This document shows positions 8,786 to 18,043 of a stretch of 40,704 nucleotides of DNA, piece by piece; the stretch's first letter is position 1; each line of letters opens with the position of its first letter. The stretch covers positions 1 to 40,704 of the forward strand of contig JABABA010000028.1 in NCBI GenBank assembly GCA_014238415.1. Reading direction: 5' to 3'. The DNA comes from Planctomycetota bacterium (GTDB lineage Bacteria > Planctomycetota > UBA1135 > GCA-002686595). The notes below the pieces were generated by a model. It searched no databases. It was not told the DNA's origin and worked only from the letters and a program-made list of their open reading frames with translations. A program made the position numbers and the translations under genes.

Positions 8786-9828
8786 TTGGAGTACTCCTCC
8801 AGAGCCTGCAAGCGGGCCTGCAAATCTCGTATCTGCCGTCGCATCTCGTACAGACGCGGGGCGGCTCGCAAGTTTCGGATCGCGACCTTCTTGTCGTGGG
8901 CCGGCACCCCGAGGACCTCGGCACCAGCGGGAATATCATCAAAGACCAGCGAGCCCCCACCCACCTTGACTCCGTCTCCAAGCGTGCGGTGGCCGTTGAT
9001 ACCTACCTGCCCCGCGATGATCACCCACTCGCCCAGATGGGCCGAACCGGCCAAGCCGACCTGGCCGAGGACCATGCTGTGTTCGCCGATCTGGACATTG
9101 TGCGCCACATGAACCAGGTTGTCGAGTTTGACCCCATCGCGCAGACGAGTGGCTCCCAGGCGGGCACAATCCACCGCGCAGTTGGCTCCCAGATCGACAC
9201 GATCCCCCAGCTCCACCCGGCCGCTTTGGGGCACAGGCTGCCAACCCTCAGGCGTGGGCTCGTAGCCAAACCCGCGACTGCCCAGGACAACTCCCGCCTC
9301 CAGGACACAATCAACACCGATCCTGACAAATGGATAGAGCACCACACGGGGATGCAACTCACTGCCAGCCCCCACCTGCACACCCTCTCCCAGAACGACT
9401 GCCGCGTGCAGGATCACTCCAGCCCCCACAATCACATCTGGTCCCACCACACAGAGTGGTCCCACGCTCACATCTGCTGCAAGTTGAGCACTTGGATCGA
9501 CCACCGCGCTTGGGTGCACTCCGGGCTCAGGTGTACGAGCTACTGGGGCCAGACTCTTCGCCACCACAGTCATCGCCGCAGAAGGATCAGCAACGAGCAG
9601 GAACGCGGGGCCAGAGCTGGTCTCTGGCAGAGGCTGATCGTCCCCGACCAAGACAGCCGCGGCTCGCGTTTGATCCAACTGGGACCTGTACCTGGGATCG
9701 GCCAGAAAACTGATGTCGTCGCAATCAGCATCGAGCAACGCCTCGGCCCCGGTCACAGAACGGCTGGGATCTCCGATCAGAGTGGCCCCCACAAGGGAAG
9801 CGAGCTCGGCAAGGGTTTTTGAAGTCAT
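8782..9828 (-). CDS. lpxD: UDP-3-O-acylglucosamine N-acyltransferase LpxD
   Basis: 348 residues; third step of lipid A synthesis, adding the N-linked 3-hydroxyacyl chain. It has an N-terminal uridine-binding domain (about 1-100), a left-handed beta helix of hexapeptide repeats (about 103-315) and a C-terminal helix rich in Arg/Gln/Leu. LDNLVHVAHNVQIG contains H243, equivalent to the catalytic His239 of E. coli LpxD. The last four bases overlap the start of lpxC-fabZ. The ATG has no clear ribosome site. A gap of ~112 bases separates it from the bamA stop, so an internal promoter is possible. Confidence 0.96.
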   Translation of the reverse strand: MTSKTLAELASLVGATLIGDPSRSVTGAEALLDADCDDISFLADPRYRSQLDQTRAAAVLVGDDQPLPETSSGPAFLLVADPSAAMTVVAKSLAPVARTPEPGVHPSAVVDPSAQLAADVSVGPLCVVGPDVIVGAGVILHAAVVLGEGVQVGAGSELHPRVVLYPFVRIGVDCVLEAGVVLGSRGFGYEPTPEGWQPVPQSGRVELGDRVDLGANCAVDCARLGATRLRDGVKLDNLVHVAHNVQIGEHSMVLGQVGLAGSAHLGEWVIIAGQVGINGHRTLGDGVKVGGGSLVFDDIPAGAEVLGVPAHDKKVAIRNLRAAPRLYEMRRQIRDLQARLQALEEYSK

Positions 9829-9940
9829 GGTGGGCCCGGAAAACAGAAATGGGGACCCGGCGTCGCCTACGGTGCGGCAACGGGGATTGGAACCGCCATG
9901 GTGTAGCCATAGGGCGACCCTCTTGTCAACGGACCTCTTC

Positions 9941-12556
9941 TCAACGCAGGGACAAGCTAAAGGAGAACACCCTCAGGTCATCTCCTTCCCCCTCACGCAG
10001 GGGCCACCCCAAGTTGAATGAAATCGGAATCGGGCGCACGAGCGCAAAGGTCAGGCCGTAGGAGACCCTGAGTTCGTCCATATCCAGATCCCAGGCATTG
10101 CGGTCCAAAACGCCAAAATCCACAAACGGGCCTCCACGGAACATCTCTGCCCTCTGTGCGGTACCAGGGATGGGGGTCGAGAAAAGCGGCCAGCGCAGTT
10201 CCAAGGAACCGTAGACCATGGTCTCACCTCCGATGGGGTGATCTCCTTCATTGGGACCCACGCCCCTGAACTCGAATCCCCGCAGGTGGCGGGATCCACC
10301 CAGAAACCAGCGCTCGGAATAGTGGGCCTGATCCGAATCTCCGAAGGGTGCGGCAACACCCGCTCCCGCTTCCAGGAGCAGCACCGGATCAACTTCTCCC
10401 GCGAGTCCAGCCAGCTTGAAGTACTGCTCGAAGTGCCCCTCGAACTTGACCAGGTCCTCGTCACCCCCAAAGGGGCCACCGAAGTAGGAGAGTTCGCCAT
10501 AACCGTAGGTTCCTTCCCTGGGTATTCTACGATTGTCCAGTTGGCTCCATGAAAGACGGGAACCAAGGCCCAAGAAAGTCGTATCCAGCGAACTGTTCAC
10601 CAGGGTGTCTGGCAGGGTTCCTGACTCAAGGTCCTCAAGTTTGATGCGCTGCCAAATGGGGCCAAATCGCAAGCTGAGGTCGCCCTGCCCGTAGCGCCGA
10701 ATGGTGTCTAGTTTCAGGTGCGTGCGGTCTTCGTCGTTTGTGCGGTAGATGCGGTCCCGGTTGAGGGCTTCCACCGCAGCGCCCCAGCGATCGAAGTGAT
10801 CCCCGAAGAGGTCCGGGTGGCGATAGGAAAAGCGCCAGAAGCTGACCCTGGAGCCGGGCGAAAGATCAATCGCAAAGGACTCGCCGTTGCCATGAAATGC
10901 CTCGCGACGGTAGATCTCGCCAGGAGTAGCGAACAGGCCACTGGGCAGCTTGGTGTAGTCGAAGTTGCTGTGGCTCAATGAGATCAGACCAACCAGGCCG
11001 CTGTCAGAGGCCACTCCTCCCTGCAACTGAAAGTCCACAACGCGCCCTTCCTCCACCAGGTACTCGATGTCGATTGCTTCGGGCTCGTTCGGGACCTCGC
11101 GAAAGCGGAAAGTTGGCGGTCGATGATTAGGGTCCTGTTGATCGAGAAAGTACCCCAGACCCATGATGCGCTGCAGGGAACGCTTGATTTCCTTAAGATC
11201 AGCGGGTTCCCCGGGCAGGATGCTGATTTCCCTGCGCACCACATCATCGTGCGTGTTTGTGTTGCCGGAAATCTCTATGGCGCGCACCCGCCTCGGCTGC
11301 CCCTGCACGATCTTGAGCAAGACATGCACCTCTGCTCTGACTGGGTCCAGCAAAACCTCCGGTTCCAGGACTCGAAACCCGTTTGCCTGGCTGGGATTGA
11401 GGAACCGGGCCGCCGCTAGATGGCCCCGCTCACCGTAGTAGGTCTGAAGGATCAAACTGTCATGTTTGCGTCGGGCGGAATCATAGGCTCCGCCGGACTT
11501 GAGCTGGATTTCCGCAAGCAGATCTTCCTTCGGAAACACAAAAGGCACCTCACGCTCGACCGATTGCCCGTCAGCATCGACCCCCATCTCAAGCGCAACA
11601 AGATCTACGCTGGCAACCCTGTACTTACGACCCTCGTCCACATGAATCACAACGCTGACCTTGTCGCGACGATCGTTGAACTCAAGAGGCTCCAATTGAA
11701 CCTCGGCATCAAGCCAACCTCCATCGCGATACACCTGGCGCATGGCAACCAGATCCGCACGCAACTCTTCTTCAATAAAGACCGAACCAAACCAGGAGAA
11801 AATCCCGCGACCGGTAATCTTCGGAGAGGACATTTCGCGCAACCCTCCCTTCCAAAAGAGGAAGCCCGAATCTGGCAAGCTGTCATTGCCCGTGACCTGC
11901 ACATCGATGCAGCGCACCTTGGGGCCTTCACGCACCACAAAGACCAGATCACGCACACGCTGGCCCGGCAAGGGGTCCGAAGCAACCCAGATAACCTCGA
12001 CAAAGTGATAACCCGCTCGACGATAGCCTTCCACTAATCGCTGGACTACGCCATCGGCCTCGTGCAGGTAGAGCTCACTGCGATCGAGCAGACCAGCCCA
12101 CTCACGCAGCTTTTCCTCATCGAAGCTGTCATTACCAATGAAGCCAGGTTCAAGGTCCACCTCGAATTCAAGGATGGCAATGATCAGGCTCACGCCTCCC
12201 GGCACCTCCGTGGGCGCAATGCGCTGAACGAAGAGGCCATAGTCCCTGAACAGGGAGGCCACCCTTTGCTCACGTTGCATGAACTCCAGGGGCTTGCCGA
12301 TCTCCAGCCCCAAAGCCTCAAGCACCACATCCTCTGGAAAGGTGCTGAGCCCCTCAAACTCCACCGCCTGCAGAATCGGACCGTCGTCGAGGCTCGGTGC
12401 AACTACGCCCTGCTGAGCAGAAACAGCACCCTCTGCAAGCGGCGGACCAAACAAACAAGGCACTGCAAGCAGCAAGGCGCGCGAAACCGTGGCCAGCCAA
12501 AATTGACCCTTTGAGATGAGTCCCATGGGGAGCAGTCGTCGGGAGCAGATGGTCAA
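9941..12556 (-). CDS. bamA: Outer membrane protein assembly factor BamA (Omp85)
   Basis: 871 residues; the beta-barrel insertase that folds outer-membrane proteins. A signal sequence (LLLAVPCLFGPPLAEG region) is followed by a chain that fits five POTRA domains (about 60-520) and a C-terminal barrel (about 530-871) with the loop-6 motif RGF (HLRGFEFRGVGP). The chain ends SFSLSLR rather than in the usual aromatic residue. The TTG at 12556 overlaps the dnaB stop (TTGA) and has GAGG 9 bases upstream. An in-frame ATG at 12526 lacks a ribosome site but also leaves a good signal peptide, so the start is uncertain. BamA next to lpxD-fabZ-lpxA is the order seen in many Gram-negatives, but skp is absent here. 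Confidence 0.95.
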   Translation of the reverse strand: MTICSRRLLPMGLISKGQFWLATVSRALLLAVPCLFGPPLAEGAVSAQQGVVAPSLDDGPILQAVEFEGLSTFPEDVVLEALGLEIGKPLEFMQREQRVASLFRDYGLFVQRIAPTEVPGGVSLIIAILEFEVDLEPGFIGNDSFDEEKLREWAGLLDRSELYLHEADGVVQRLVEGYRRAGYHFVEVIWVASDPLPGQRVRDLVFVVREGPKVRCIDVQVTGNDSLPDSGFLFWKGGLREMSSPKITGRGIFSWFGSVFIEEELRADLVAMRQVYRDGGWLDAEVQLEPLEFNDRRDKVSVVIHVDEGRKYRVASVDLVALEMGVDADGQSVEREVPFVFPKEDLLAEIQLKSGGAYDSARRKHDSLILQTYYGERGHLAAARFLNPSQANGFRVLEPEVLLDPVRAEVHVLLKIVQGQPRRVRAIEISGNTNTHDDVVRREISILPGEPADLKEIKRSLQRIMGLGYFLDQQDPNHRPPTFRFREVPNEPEAIDIEYLVEEGRVVDFQLQGGVASDSGLVGLISLSHSNFDYTKLPSGLFATPGEIYRREAFHGNGESFAIDLSPGSRVSFWRFSYRHPDLFGDHFDRWGAAVEALNRDRIYRTNDEDRTHLKLDTIRRYGQGDLSLRFGPIWQRIKLEDLESGTLPDTLVNSSLDTTFLGLGSRLSWSQLDNRRIPREGTYGYGELSYFGGPFGGDEDLVKFEGHFEQYFKLAGLAGEVDPVLLLEAGAGVAAPFGDSDQAHYSERWFLGGSRHLRGFEFRGVGPNEGDHPIGGETMVYGSLELRWPLFSTPIPGTAQRAEMFRGGPFVDFGVLDRNAWDLDMDELRVSYGLTFALVRPIPISFNLGWPLREGEGDDLRVFSFSLSLR

Positions 12557-13911
12557 ATCTGAAGGGCCTCGACCGTGGATGGTGCCGGATTCTCAAAGCG
12601 CAGGATCGTGCCCTTGAACTGCAACTGCACATTCCCGGTTGGCCCATTTCTCTGCTTGGCAACGATCACCTCGGCCTTGCCCTTGTTCTCCGCGGTGTCA
12701 TGATAGTACTCCGCCCGATAGAGCATCATGACCACATCCGCATCCTGTTCAATCGAGCCCGACTCACGCAGGTCGGAAAGCAACGGGCGCTTTTCCTCAC
12801 GGGATTCGACCCCACGCGAAAGCTGGGAGAGGGCCAGCACGGGAACTTCCAGCTCCCGGGCAAGCTCCTTTAGAGAGCGCGAGATCAGACTGATCTCCTG
12901 CTGACGGTTCTCCGCTCTGGCACCCATCAGCTGCAAGTAGTCCACGACGATCATGTCGAGACCCTGCTTGTGCTTGACACGCCTGGCACGACTTCGCAGG
13001 GCCATGATCGAAAGGCCGGGAGTGTCATCGATCAAGAGCTTAGAAGCCTCCAGCTCTCCGGCAGCTTGGGTCAGATCCTGATAGGAGGAAGTGTCGAGCC
13101 TGCCGGAGCGCAGACGGTGAGAGTCCACCCGCGCTCTGGAACAGAGCATGCGCTGAACAATGGACAGACTGCCCATTTCAAGACTGAAAAACAGAACCAC
13201 CGGCTGGCGCCCCAGATGCTCAGGCGGATTGAGTGTGGCGTGCTCCATCAGATTCAGCGCGAAAGCCGTCTTGCCCATGGAAGGCCGCGCGGCGATCACA
13301 GTCAACTCGCCCGCATTGAATCCACCGAGCATGTCGTCGAGATCATAGAAGCCGCTGGGAAGCCCGGTCAGGTCCCCACGACCAGACTGCTGCTCGATGC
13401 GCTGAAAGACCGGCTTCATGAAGTCCGAGAGGAACTTGGCGCCCGATGGATCGCGGTCTTCCGAAACCCCAAAGACGTTACTCTCGCAATCATCGCAAAC
13501 AGCACGCACGCTCTCCCCGTCCGGAGGTGTTCGTCGGGCGGCTTCAATGCCCGCACCCTGAACCTCAATCAGCCGACGCAGGGTGGCGAGGTTGGCCACA
13601 AGTTCTCCGTGCCTGGTGACATTCTCCCAACTGAAAGCCACGGGCAGCAAGCCAGTCAGATAGGCCGCGCCGCCCACATCCCCGAGTTTGCCCATGGCCC
13701 GCAGGGTGGTCTGCAAGGTGACCAGATCAAGGGCCATGTTCTTGTCCGACAGCTCTATCAGGGTCTGATAGATCAACCCATTACGGGGCACAAAGAAATC
13801 TTCGGCCTTGAGCACAACGGCCAGATCGTGCAAGCGATCGGGTCGCTGCAAGAGGGCACTGAGGACCTGCTTCTCGGCCTGCTCGTCATGGGGCGTGGCC
13901 TGCTCGTTCAT
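12553..13911 (-). CDS. dnaB: Replicative DNA helicase DnaB
   Basis: 452 residues; hexameric 5'-3' helicase of the replication fork. The N-terminal helical domain (about 5-105) is followed by a RecA-like motor with Walker A ARPSMGKT (208-215) and Walker B VVDYLQL. I chose the ATG at 13911 because DnaB chains usually begin just before the QAEKQVLSALL helix. ATGs at 13932 and further upstream are open, and none has a strong ribosome site. It follows rplI, as in the widely conserved rpsF-rpsR-rplI-dnaB order, and its stop overlaps the possible bamA TTG start. No intein is visible. Confidence 0.96.
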   Translation of the reverse strand: MNEQATPHDEQAEKQVLSALLQRPDRLHDLAVVLKAEDFFVPRNGLIYQTLIELSDKNMALDLVTLQTTLRAMGKLGDVGGAAYLTGLLPVAFSWENVTRHGELVANLATLRRLIEVQGAGIEAARRTPPDGESVRAVCDDCESNVFGVSEDRDPSGAKFLSDFMKPVFQRIEQQSGRGDLTGLPSGFYDLDDMLGGFNAGELTVIAARPSMGKTAFALNLMEHATLNPPEHLGRQPVVLFFSLEMGSLSIVQRMLCSRARVDSHRLRSGRLDTSSYQDLTQAAGELEASKLLIDDTPGLSIMALRSRARRVKHKQGLDMIVVDYLQLMGARAENRQQEISLISRSLKELARELEVPVLALSQLSRGVESREEKRPLLSDLRESGSIEQDADVVMMLYRAEYYHDTAENKGKAEVIVAKQRNGPTGNVQLQFKGTILRFENPAPSTVEALQI

Positions 13912-14110
13912 GGTCTGCTCGGAGGATTGCATAGGAGACCAAGCAGGATACGGCATGGCGCGCAGGGCGCAAAAGCAAAGCCGAGCAAACCATTTATGCA
14001 CAGTTGTGCACAAGCCCACCAGTCACCCGGGATAGCCGGGCTCACTGGGGGCAGAACTGTCCTAGGAGCATCGCCAAATAGCCTGGGCGGCTGGCGGCCT
14101 CACGCCGGAC

Positions 14111-14695
14111 TCAGCCTTCCGCCTGGGCGTCGTCGTCTGCATCCCCGGAGGGCGATCGCGCACCCTCATCCGATGCCTTGGACCCATCTTCGGAGTCGGC
14201 GGACTCGTCAGGCTTGGGCTTGGGCGGAGGCGGGGGTGGATTCTCAGACTCCACCACGACCGTCACCGTGGCTATCAGACCAGCGAAGAGGTGGATCGGA
14301 ACCTCGTGGGTACCAACTTCCTTGATTGGCTGGGGCAAACGCACCTTGCTTTCTTGCACGCCCACTCCTGCGGCGGCACAGAGTTCAACAACCTGGGCCG
14401 CGTTGACCGATCCATAGAGGTGTCCTCCATAGTCCGCCTTCTGAAGCGTGGTCACGGTCAAGTTGTTGATCGCCTCCGCGGTGCCCGCGAGCGCCTGTCG
14501 CTGGACCTCTTCCTCGGCATCAATTCGAGCGGCGCGGCGTGCAATGACCCGCCGGTTCTCGATCGTTGCAAAGACGGCGAGTTTCTTGGGCAAGAGGAAG
14601 TTGCTCGCGTAGCCGGGGCGAACAGAGACGATCTCTCCGCAGCGGCCGAGGTTCTCTACATGCTCGCGCAGGAGAAGTTCAATCTGTTTTCCCAT
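14111..14695 (-). CDS. rplI: Ribosomal protein L9 with acidic C-terminal tail
   Basis: 194 residues; a large-subunit protein that binds 23S rRNA near the L1 stalk. The N-terminal RNA-binding domain contains RPGYASNFLLPKKLA, followed by the connecting helix and the C-terminal domain (to about 148). A ~45-residue tail then begins with a Pro/Lys stretch (PPPPPPKPKP) and is rich in Asp, Glu, Ser and Gly; typical L9 stops near 150. A strong AGGAGG lies 8 bases before the ATG. It lies 12 bases downstream of rpsR. Confidence 0.95.
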   Translation of the reverse strand: MGKQIELLLREHVENLGRCGEIVSVRPGYASNFLLPKKLAVFATIENRRVIARRAARIDAEEEVQRQALAGTAEAINNLTVTTLQKADYGGHLYGSVNAAQVVELCAAAGVGVQESKVRLPQPIKEVGTHEVPIHLFAGLIATVTVVVESENPPPPPPKPKPDESADSEDGSKASDEGARSPSGDADDDAQAEG

Positions 14696-14707
14696 AGTAT
14701 GATCCTC

Positions 14708-14920
14708 CTAGACAATGAACGGTAGCAGGGACAAGTGACGGGCACGTTTGATCGCCTGCTTGAGTTCCTTCTGGCACTGGGCACAGAAACCGGAACGGCG
14801 GCGAGAGACGATTTGCCCCTGCGGGGTAAGAAACTTCCCGAGATACTCGAGGTCCTTGTAGTCAAGTTTTGGATCGTCGCAATTCTTGGCTCCGATTCCA
14901 GGTGTGGGCTTGAGTGCCAT
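14708..14920 (-). CDS. rpsR: Ribosomal protein S18
   Basis: 70 residues; a small-subunit protein that pairs with S6 on the platform. The core SRRRSGFCAQCQKELKQAI ends RARHLSLLPF as in the family. AAGGAG lies 8 bases before the ATG, inside the end of rpsF. The start is 2 bases after the rpsF stop, so the partners S6 and S18 are probably translated in a coupled way. No ssb gene sits between them, unlike in many bacteria. Confidence 0.95.
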   Translation of the reverse strand: MALKPTPGIGAKNCDDPKLDYKDLEYLGKFLTPQGQIVSRRRSGFCAQCQKELKQAIKRARHLSLLPFIV

Positions 14921-14922
14921 GA

Positions 14923-15513
14923 TCAGGACTCCTTAGGGCTATCTGTTGAGGTTGTCGCGGTGGCGGCCTCTTCGGCCTTGGGGGATTCTTCTGAAGGAGC
15001 TGCGCCTTCAGGTGACTTCTCTTCTTGGGACTCGTCAGGCTTGCTGGCGGTTTCCTCTTGCTTGGGAGACCCATCCTCGTCGGAACGGACGCGCTCGCGC
15101 TCGCTCTCTCGGGCCGCATCGAGTTCATCAAAGACGCTCGGCCGGGGGCCATCCTCCGGGGGAGGCTCCAATTCGAAGTCGCTCGACTCCTCGGCGCTGG
15201 CCAACTCTGCTTCCTCAGCAGGGATTTCGTCCACCGCCAGGAACAGATAGCGCAGCACATTGACGTTCAGATCCAAGTTGCGGCGCAGTTCACTGGATCG
15301 CCCGTCTGGCAGCTCAAAGTACAGCAGAAAGTAGGTTGCCCGTAGGTTGCCCTTGATCGGATATGCCAACGCGCGCTCATCCCATCGGCGAGCAGTATGT
15401 ATGACGGCCCCGTACTTGACGAGGGTATCGGTAAGAGTAGCTTTCGCCTTGCGCCAATCAGCCCGGACAAGGTCGTTGTCCAGAATGATCATGCCTTCGT
15501 AAATCTGTCCCAA
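14923..15513 (-). CDS. rpsF: Ribosomal protein S6 with long acidic tail
   Basis: 196 residues; binds S18 in the small subunit. The S6 ferredoxin-like fold covers about 1-95 (GQIYEGMIILDNDLV to LFLAVDEIP). A ~100-residue tail follows, dominated by Glu, Ser, Pro, Asp and Lys with no recognisable domain; S6 proteins commonly end near 95-135. The start is TTG at 15513: AAGGAG lies 6 bases upstream and translation begins exactly at the conserved N-terminus. An ATG at 15552 would add 13 residues and has no ribosome site. Opens the S6-S18-L9-DnaB group. Confidence 0.94.
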   Translation of the reverse strand: MGQIYEGMIILDNDLVRADWRKAKATLTDTLVKYGAVIHTARRWDERALAYPIKGNLRATYFLLYFELPDGRSSELRRNLDLNVNVLRYLFLAVDEIPAEEAELASAEESSDFELEPPPEDGPRPSVFDELDAARESERERVRSDEDGSPKQEETASKPDESQEEKSPEGAAPSEESPKAEEAATATTSTDSPKES

Positions 15514-15569
15514 GTGGTTCTCCTTTGCTTTTCGATAAATTGAGCGGCCCATGAACAGAAGCCCATGGG

Positions 15570-16199
15570 TCAGCAGTTCCAGCGGCTGTGGAACCGCGTC
15601 ATGCACCCACTCAGATCCCCGGTCGTGAGCCAATCGAGAAGAGCCTCGGCTGCCTCACGCACGCTGATCTTCGCATCCTCCATTTCGTTGTCAGAAAAAG
15701 GAGAAAGCACATGACGCGCCGCGTCGGTTCCCGAACGACCGATCCCCACTCTCAGGCGGGGAAAACTATCGGTGTCCAGGTGTTCTAGAATAGATCGCAT
15801 CCCGTTCTGGCCTCCATGACCCCCGTGGGGGCGGATTCGCAGCTGGCCCAGTTCCAAGTCCAGATCGTCGTAAACCACGAAGATCTCGTCGAAATCGGGC
15901 GCCACATCTCCCAGGAAATGAAGCGCGGACGCCAGAGCCCTCCCGGAGCGGTTCATGAAGGTCGTGGGCTTCAGCAACAGCGCATTGTGTTTCACGCTGT
16001 GGGCCCACTCAAAACCTCGAGCGGAGCGCCCGGGGTCCCCTGCGGGAAGAAGTCCGCTCGTGGGACTGAGACAGGATGCAGATTGAAAGAGCAGTCCGAG
16101 TTCCCTTGCCAGTTCCTCGACCACATGGAAGCCCATGTTGTGTCGAGTCCAGTGGTACTCGGGCCCGGGGTTGCCCAGGCCAACGATCAGGCGGGTCAT
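15570..16199 (-). CDS. pth: Peptidyl-tRNA hydrolase
   Basis: 209 residues; releases tRNA from prematurely dropped peptidyl-tRNA. Family motifs are complete: GLGNPGPEYHWTRHNMGF with the catalytic His, KPTTFMNRSG, the YDDLDL Asp and HGGHGGQNG. A ~15-residue insertion after LLFQS makes it slightly long. GGAG lies 9 bases before the ATG. It sits between rplY and rpsF; glmU-prs-rplY-pth is a common bacterial gene order. Confidence 0.96.
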   Translation of the reverse strand: MTRLIVGLGNPGPEYHWTRHNMGFHVVEELARELGLLFQSASCLSPTSGLLPAGDPGRSARGFEWAHSVKHNALLLKPTTFMNRSGRALASALHFLGDVAPDFDEIFVVYDDLDLELGQLRIRPHGGHGGQNGMRSILEHLDTDSFPRLRVGIGRSGTDAARHVLSPFSDNEMEDAKISVREAAEALLDWLTTGDLSGCMTRFHSRWNC

Positions 16200-16276
16200 G
16201 GGGTGAACTCCGGATGCCTTCGGATGGCCGAAGGGCGGAACAGTCTAGCGACAGTTCTGGGGAGGGCAAGCCCTGA

Positions 16277-16303
16277 CCCGGAAACCCCCAAGAGGGCTCC
16301 GGG
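16277..16303. other. Stem-loop between rplY and pth
   Basis: CCCGGA and TCCGGG arms enclose a second CCC/GGG pairing, giving a stable two-part stem in the 120-base rplY-pth spacer. No T tract follows on the minus strand. It may be an mRNA processing or stabilising structure; function not established. Confidence 0.35.
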
Positions 16304-16319
16304 CTGAGGGTGCCATAGA

Positions 16320-17006
16320 TCAGGCCTCGCTGCCGCTTTCGCCACCGCTGCCGCCTTCTCCGCCATCGGCGCCGCCCGCATCGTCGGGGACCCCCTCACT
16401 CAGGTCGAGGGTGACATCGTCGTCCTCCGCGACTTCCTCAATCATCGCCTTCTCTTCGACGATCACCAAGAGGATGTCGTCCTTCTTGGCCTCAGCCTCG
16501 CTCAATTCGATGCCCTCGGGCAAGTCCAACCCTGAAGGGCGTAACTGGGCACCAAGAGCAAGAGCCTCAAGGTCGACCTCGATCATATCCGGGATGTTCT
16601 TGGGCAGGCAGTTGACCACGATCATGTCACGTATCTGATTGACTGTACCAACGGCCCCACCGATCAAGGACAGGGGCACACGCACGTCGGAACGTTGACC
16701 GCGCACCACGCCCTTGAACTCAATGTGCTGAATGTCGGAGCCCATCAGGTCCCACTGGATCTCGCGGATCACGCCGGAACGCAACCCTTCTGCAAACTCG
16801 AAGTCAAACAAGTGGGCCTCATGGCGGTGCGCCGCGTAGAAAGCAGCTGCATCCACGCTGAAGTGACGCAGAGGTTCCTCGGAGTCACCGAAGAACTGCA
16901 AGCTGGCCGGCAGACGACCTCGGTTGCGCAGGGCGCGGGCCGGGCGTGAACCGAGTTTCTCGCGCATCTCGATGTCGAGTTTTGCTTCGTGGTGGGTAGT
17001 GGCCAT
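16320..17006 (-). CDS. rplY: Ribosomal protein L25/Ctc (TL5 type)
   Basis: 228 residues; binds 5S rRNA, and the longer CTC form is often linked to general stress. The N-terminal L25 beta-barrel (about 1-90; RPARALRNRGRLPA) is followed by the TL5-type C-terminal domain (about 95-185). An acidic tail rich in Asp, Glu, Gly and Ser fills about 190-228. The ATG at 17006 has AGGAA 8 bases upstream; an upstream ATG at 17045 lacks both a ribosome site and homology. It lies ~100 bases after prs. Confidence 0.95.
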   Translation of the reverse strand: MATTHHEAKLDIEMREKLGSRPARALRNRGRLPASLQFFGDSEEPLRHFSVDAAAFYAAHRHEAHLFDFEFAEGLRSGVIREIQWDLMGSDIQHIEFKGVVRGQRSDVRVPLSLIGGAVGTVNQIRDMIVVNCLPKNIPDMIEVDLEALALGAQLRPSGLDLPEGIELSEAEAKKDDILLVIVEEKAMIEEVAEDDDVTLDLSEGVPDDAGGADGGEGGSGGESGSEA

Positions 17007-17104
17007 GTTGTATTTCCTGGATGGTTCGTCGCCCAAAGGGCGCACAGGGTCTTGATGAAGCCAGCCAAACAGTTCGGCTGGTGAATGATGTGGGCTGAAT
17101 TCGT

Positions 17105-18043
17105 CTACATGAACAATCCGCTGATGGAATTGTTCTCATGAATGTTACGGATCGCATGGGCGATCAGGGGGGCCGTGCCCACAACTTGCAGATTGGAAGG
17201 CTTGTTCTTCAGGGGAATCGTGTCTGTGACCAGTACCGTTTCCACCGGAGCATTCTCTATACGCTCCACAGCGGGACCACACAGAACGGCGTGGGAAACC
17301 GCGATCACAACCCGCGCGGCACCGTTGCGCTTGAGAGTCTCGGCAGCCTGAGTGATCGATCCACCGGTTGAAATCATGTCGTCCACAATCACACAATTGC
17401 GGCCCTCTACGTCACCGATCACATTCTCTATCACGGTTTCAGAGCCCGAAACGCGGCGCTTGTCCACAATAGCCAGATCAGCGGAGAGGCGCTTGGCGTA
17501 GGCCCTCGCCATCTTTGTACCACCCACATCCGGAGTCACCACCACCGGGTTCTCGATTCCCAGACGCACGACTGCGTCCAATAGCACCGGCCGAGCATAG
17601 AGGTGATCTACCGGGATATCGAAGAAGCCCTGAATCTGGGCCGCGTGCATGTCCAATGTCACTATGCGTTGCGCGCCAGCACCCACCAAGGTGTTGGCCA
17701 CAACCTTTGCACTGATCGGAACACGGCCCTCGTCCTTGCGATCTTTTCGAGCATAGCCGTAGTAGGGCACCACCGCTGTGATGCGCCCAGCGCTCGCCCG
17801 ACGCAGTGTGTCGAGCAGCAACAACAACTCTGCCCAGTTGTCATTGACCGGCGGACAAGTTGGCTGCAACACAAACACATCCCGGCCGCGAATGTCCTCG
17901 CTAAGCTTGATGTCGATCTCCTCGTCCGGGAAGCGGCCCACATGGGCGTCCGCCAGAGAGATGTCGAGTTCCGCAGCAATGGACGCAGCAAGCTCCGGAT
18001 GGGCAGTGCCAGAGATTAAGGTGATGTCGCCGTAAAAACTCAA
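17105..18043 (-). CDS. prs: Ribose-phosphate pyrophosphokinase (PRPP synthetase)
   Basis: 312 residues; makes PRPP from ribose 5-phosphate and ATP for nucleotide, His and Trp synthesis. It has two phosphoribosyltransferase-like folds with PYYGYARKDRK, LDMHAAQIQGFF and the PRPP-binding loop VIVDDMISTGGS. The likely start is TTG at 18043. The longer ATG frame at 18142 would lie inside glmU, whereas TTG has AGAGGAAGG 6 bases upstream and gives the usual N-terminus and length. The TTG overlaps the glmU stop as TTGA, so the two genes should be translationally coupled. Confidence 0.95.
   Translation of the reverse strand: MSFYGDITLISGTAHPELAASIAAELDISLADAHVGRFPDEEIDIKLSEDIRGRDVFVLQPTCPPVNDNWAELLLLLDTLRRASAGRITAVVPYYGYARKDRKDEGRVPISAKVVANTLVGAGAQRIVTLDMHAAQIQGFFDIPVDHLYARPVLLDAVVRLGIENPVVVTPDVGGTKMARAYAKRLSADLAIVDKRRVSGSETVIENVIGDVEGRNCVIVDDMISTGGSITQAAETLKRNGAARVVIAVSHAVLCGPAVERIENAPVETVLVTDTIPLKNKPSNLQVVGTAPLIAHAIRNIHENNSISGLFM

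Noticed and set aside
12970..14325. 451-codon plus-strand open frame
   Set aside because: It is antisense to dnaB and rplI, both certain genes.
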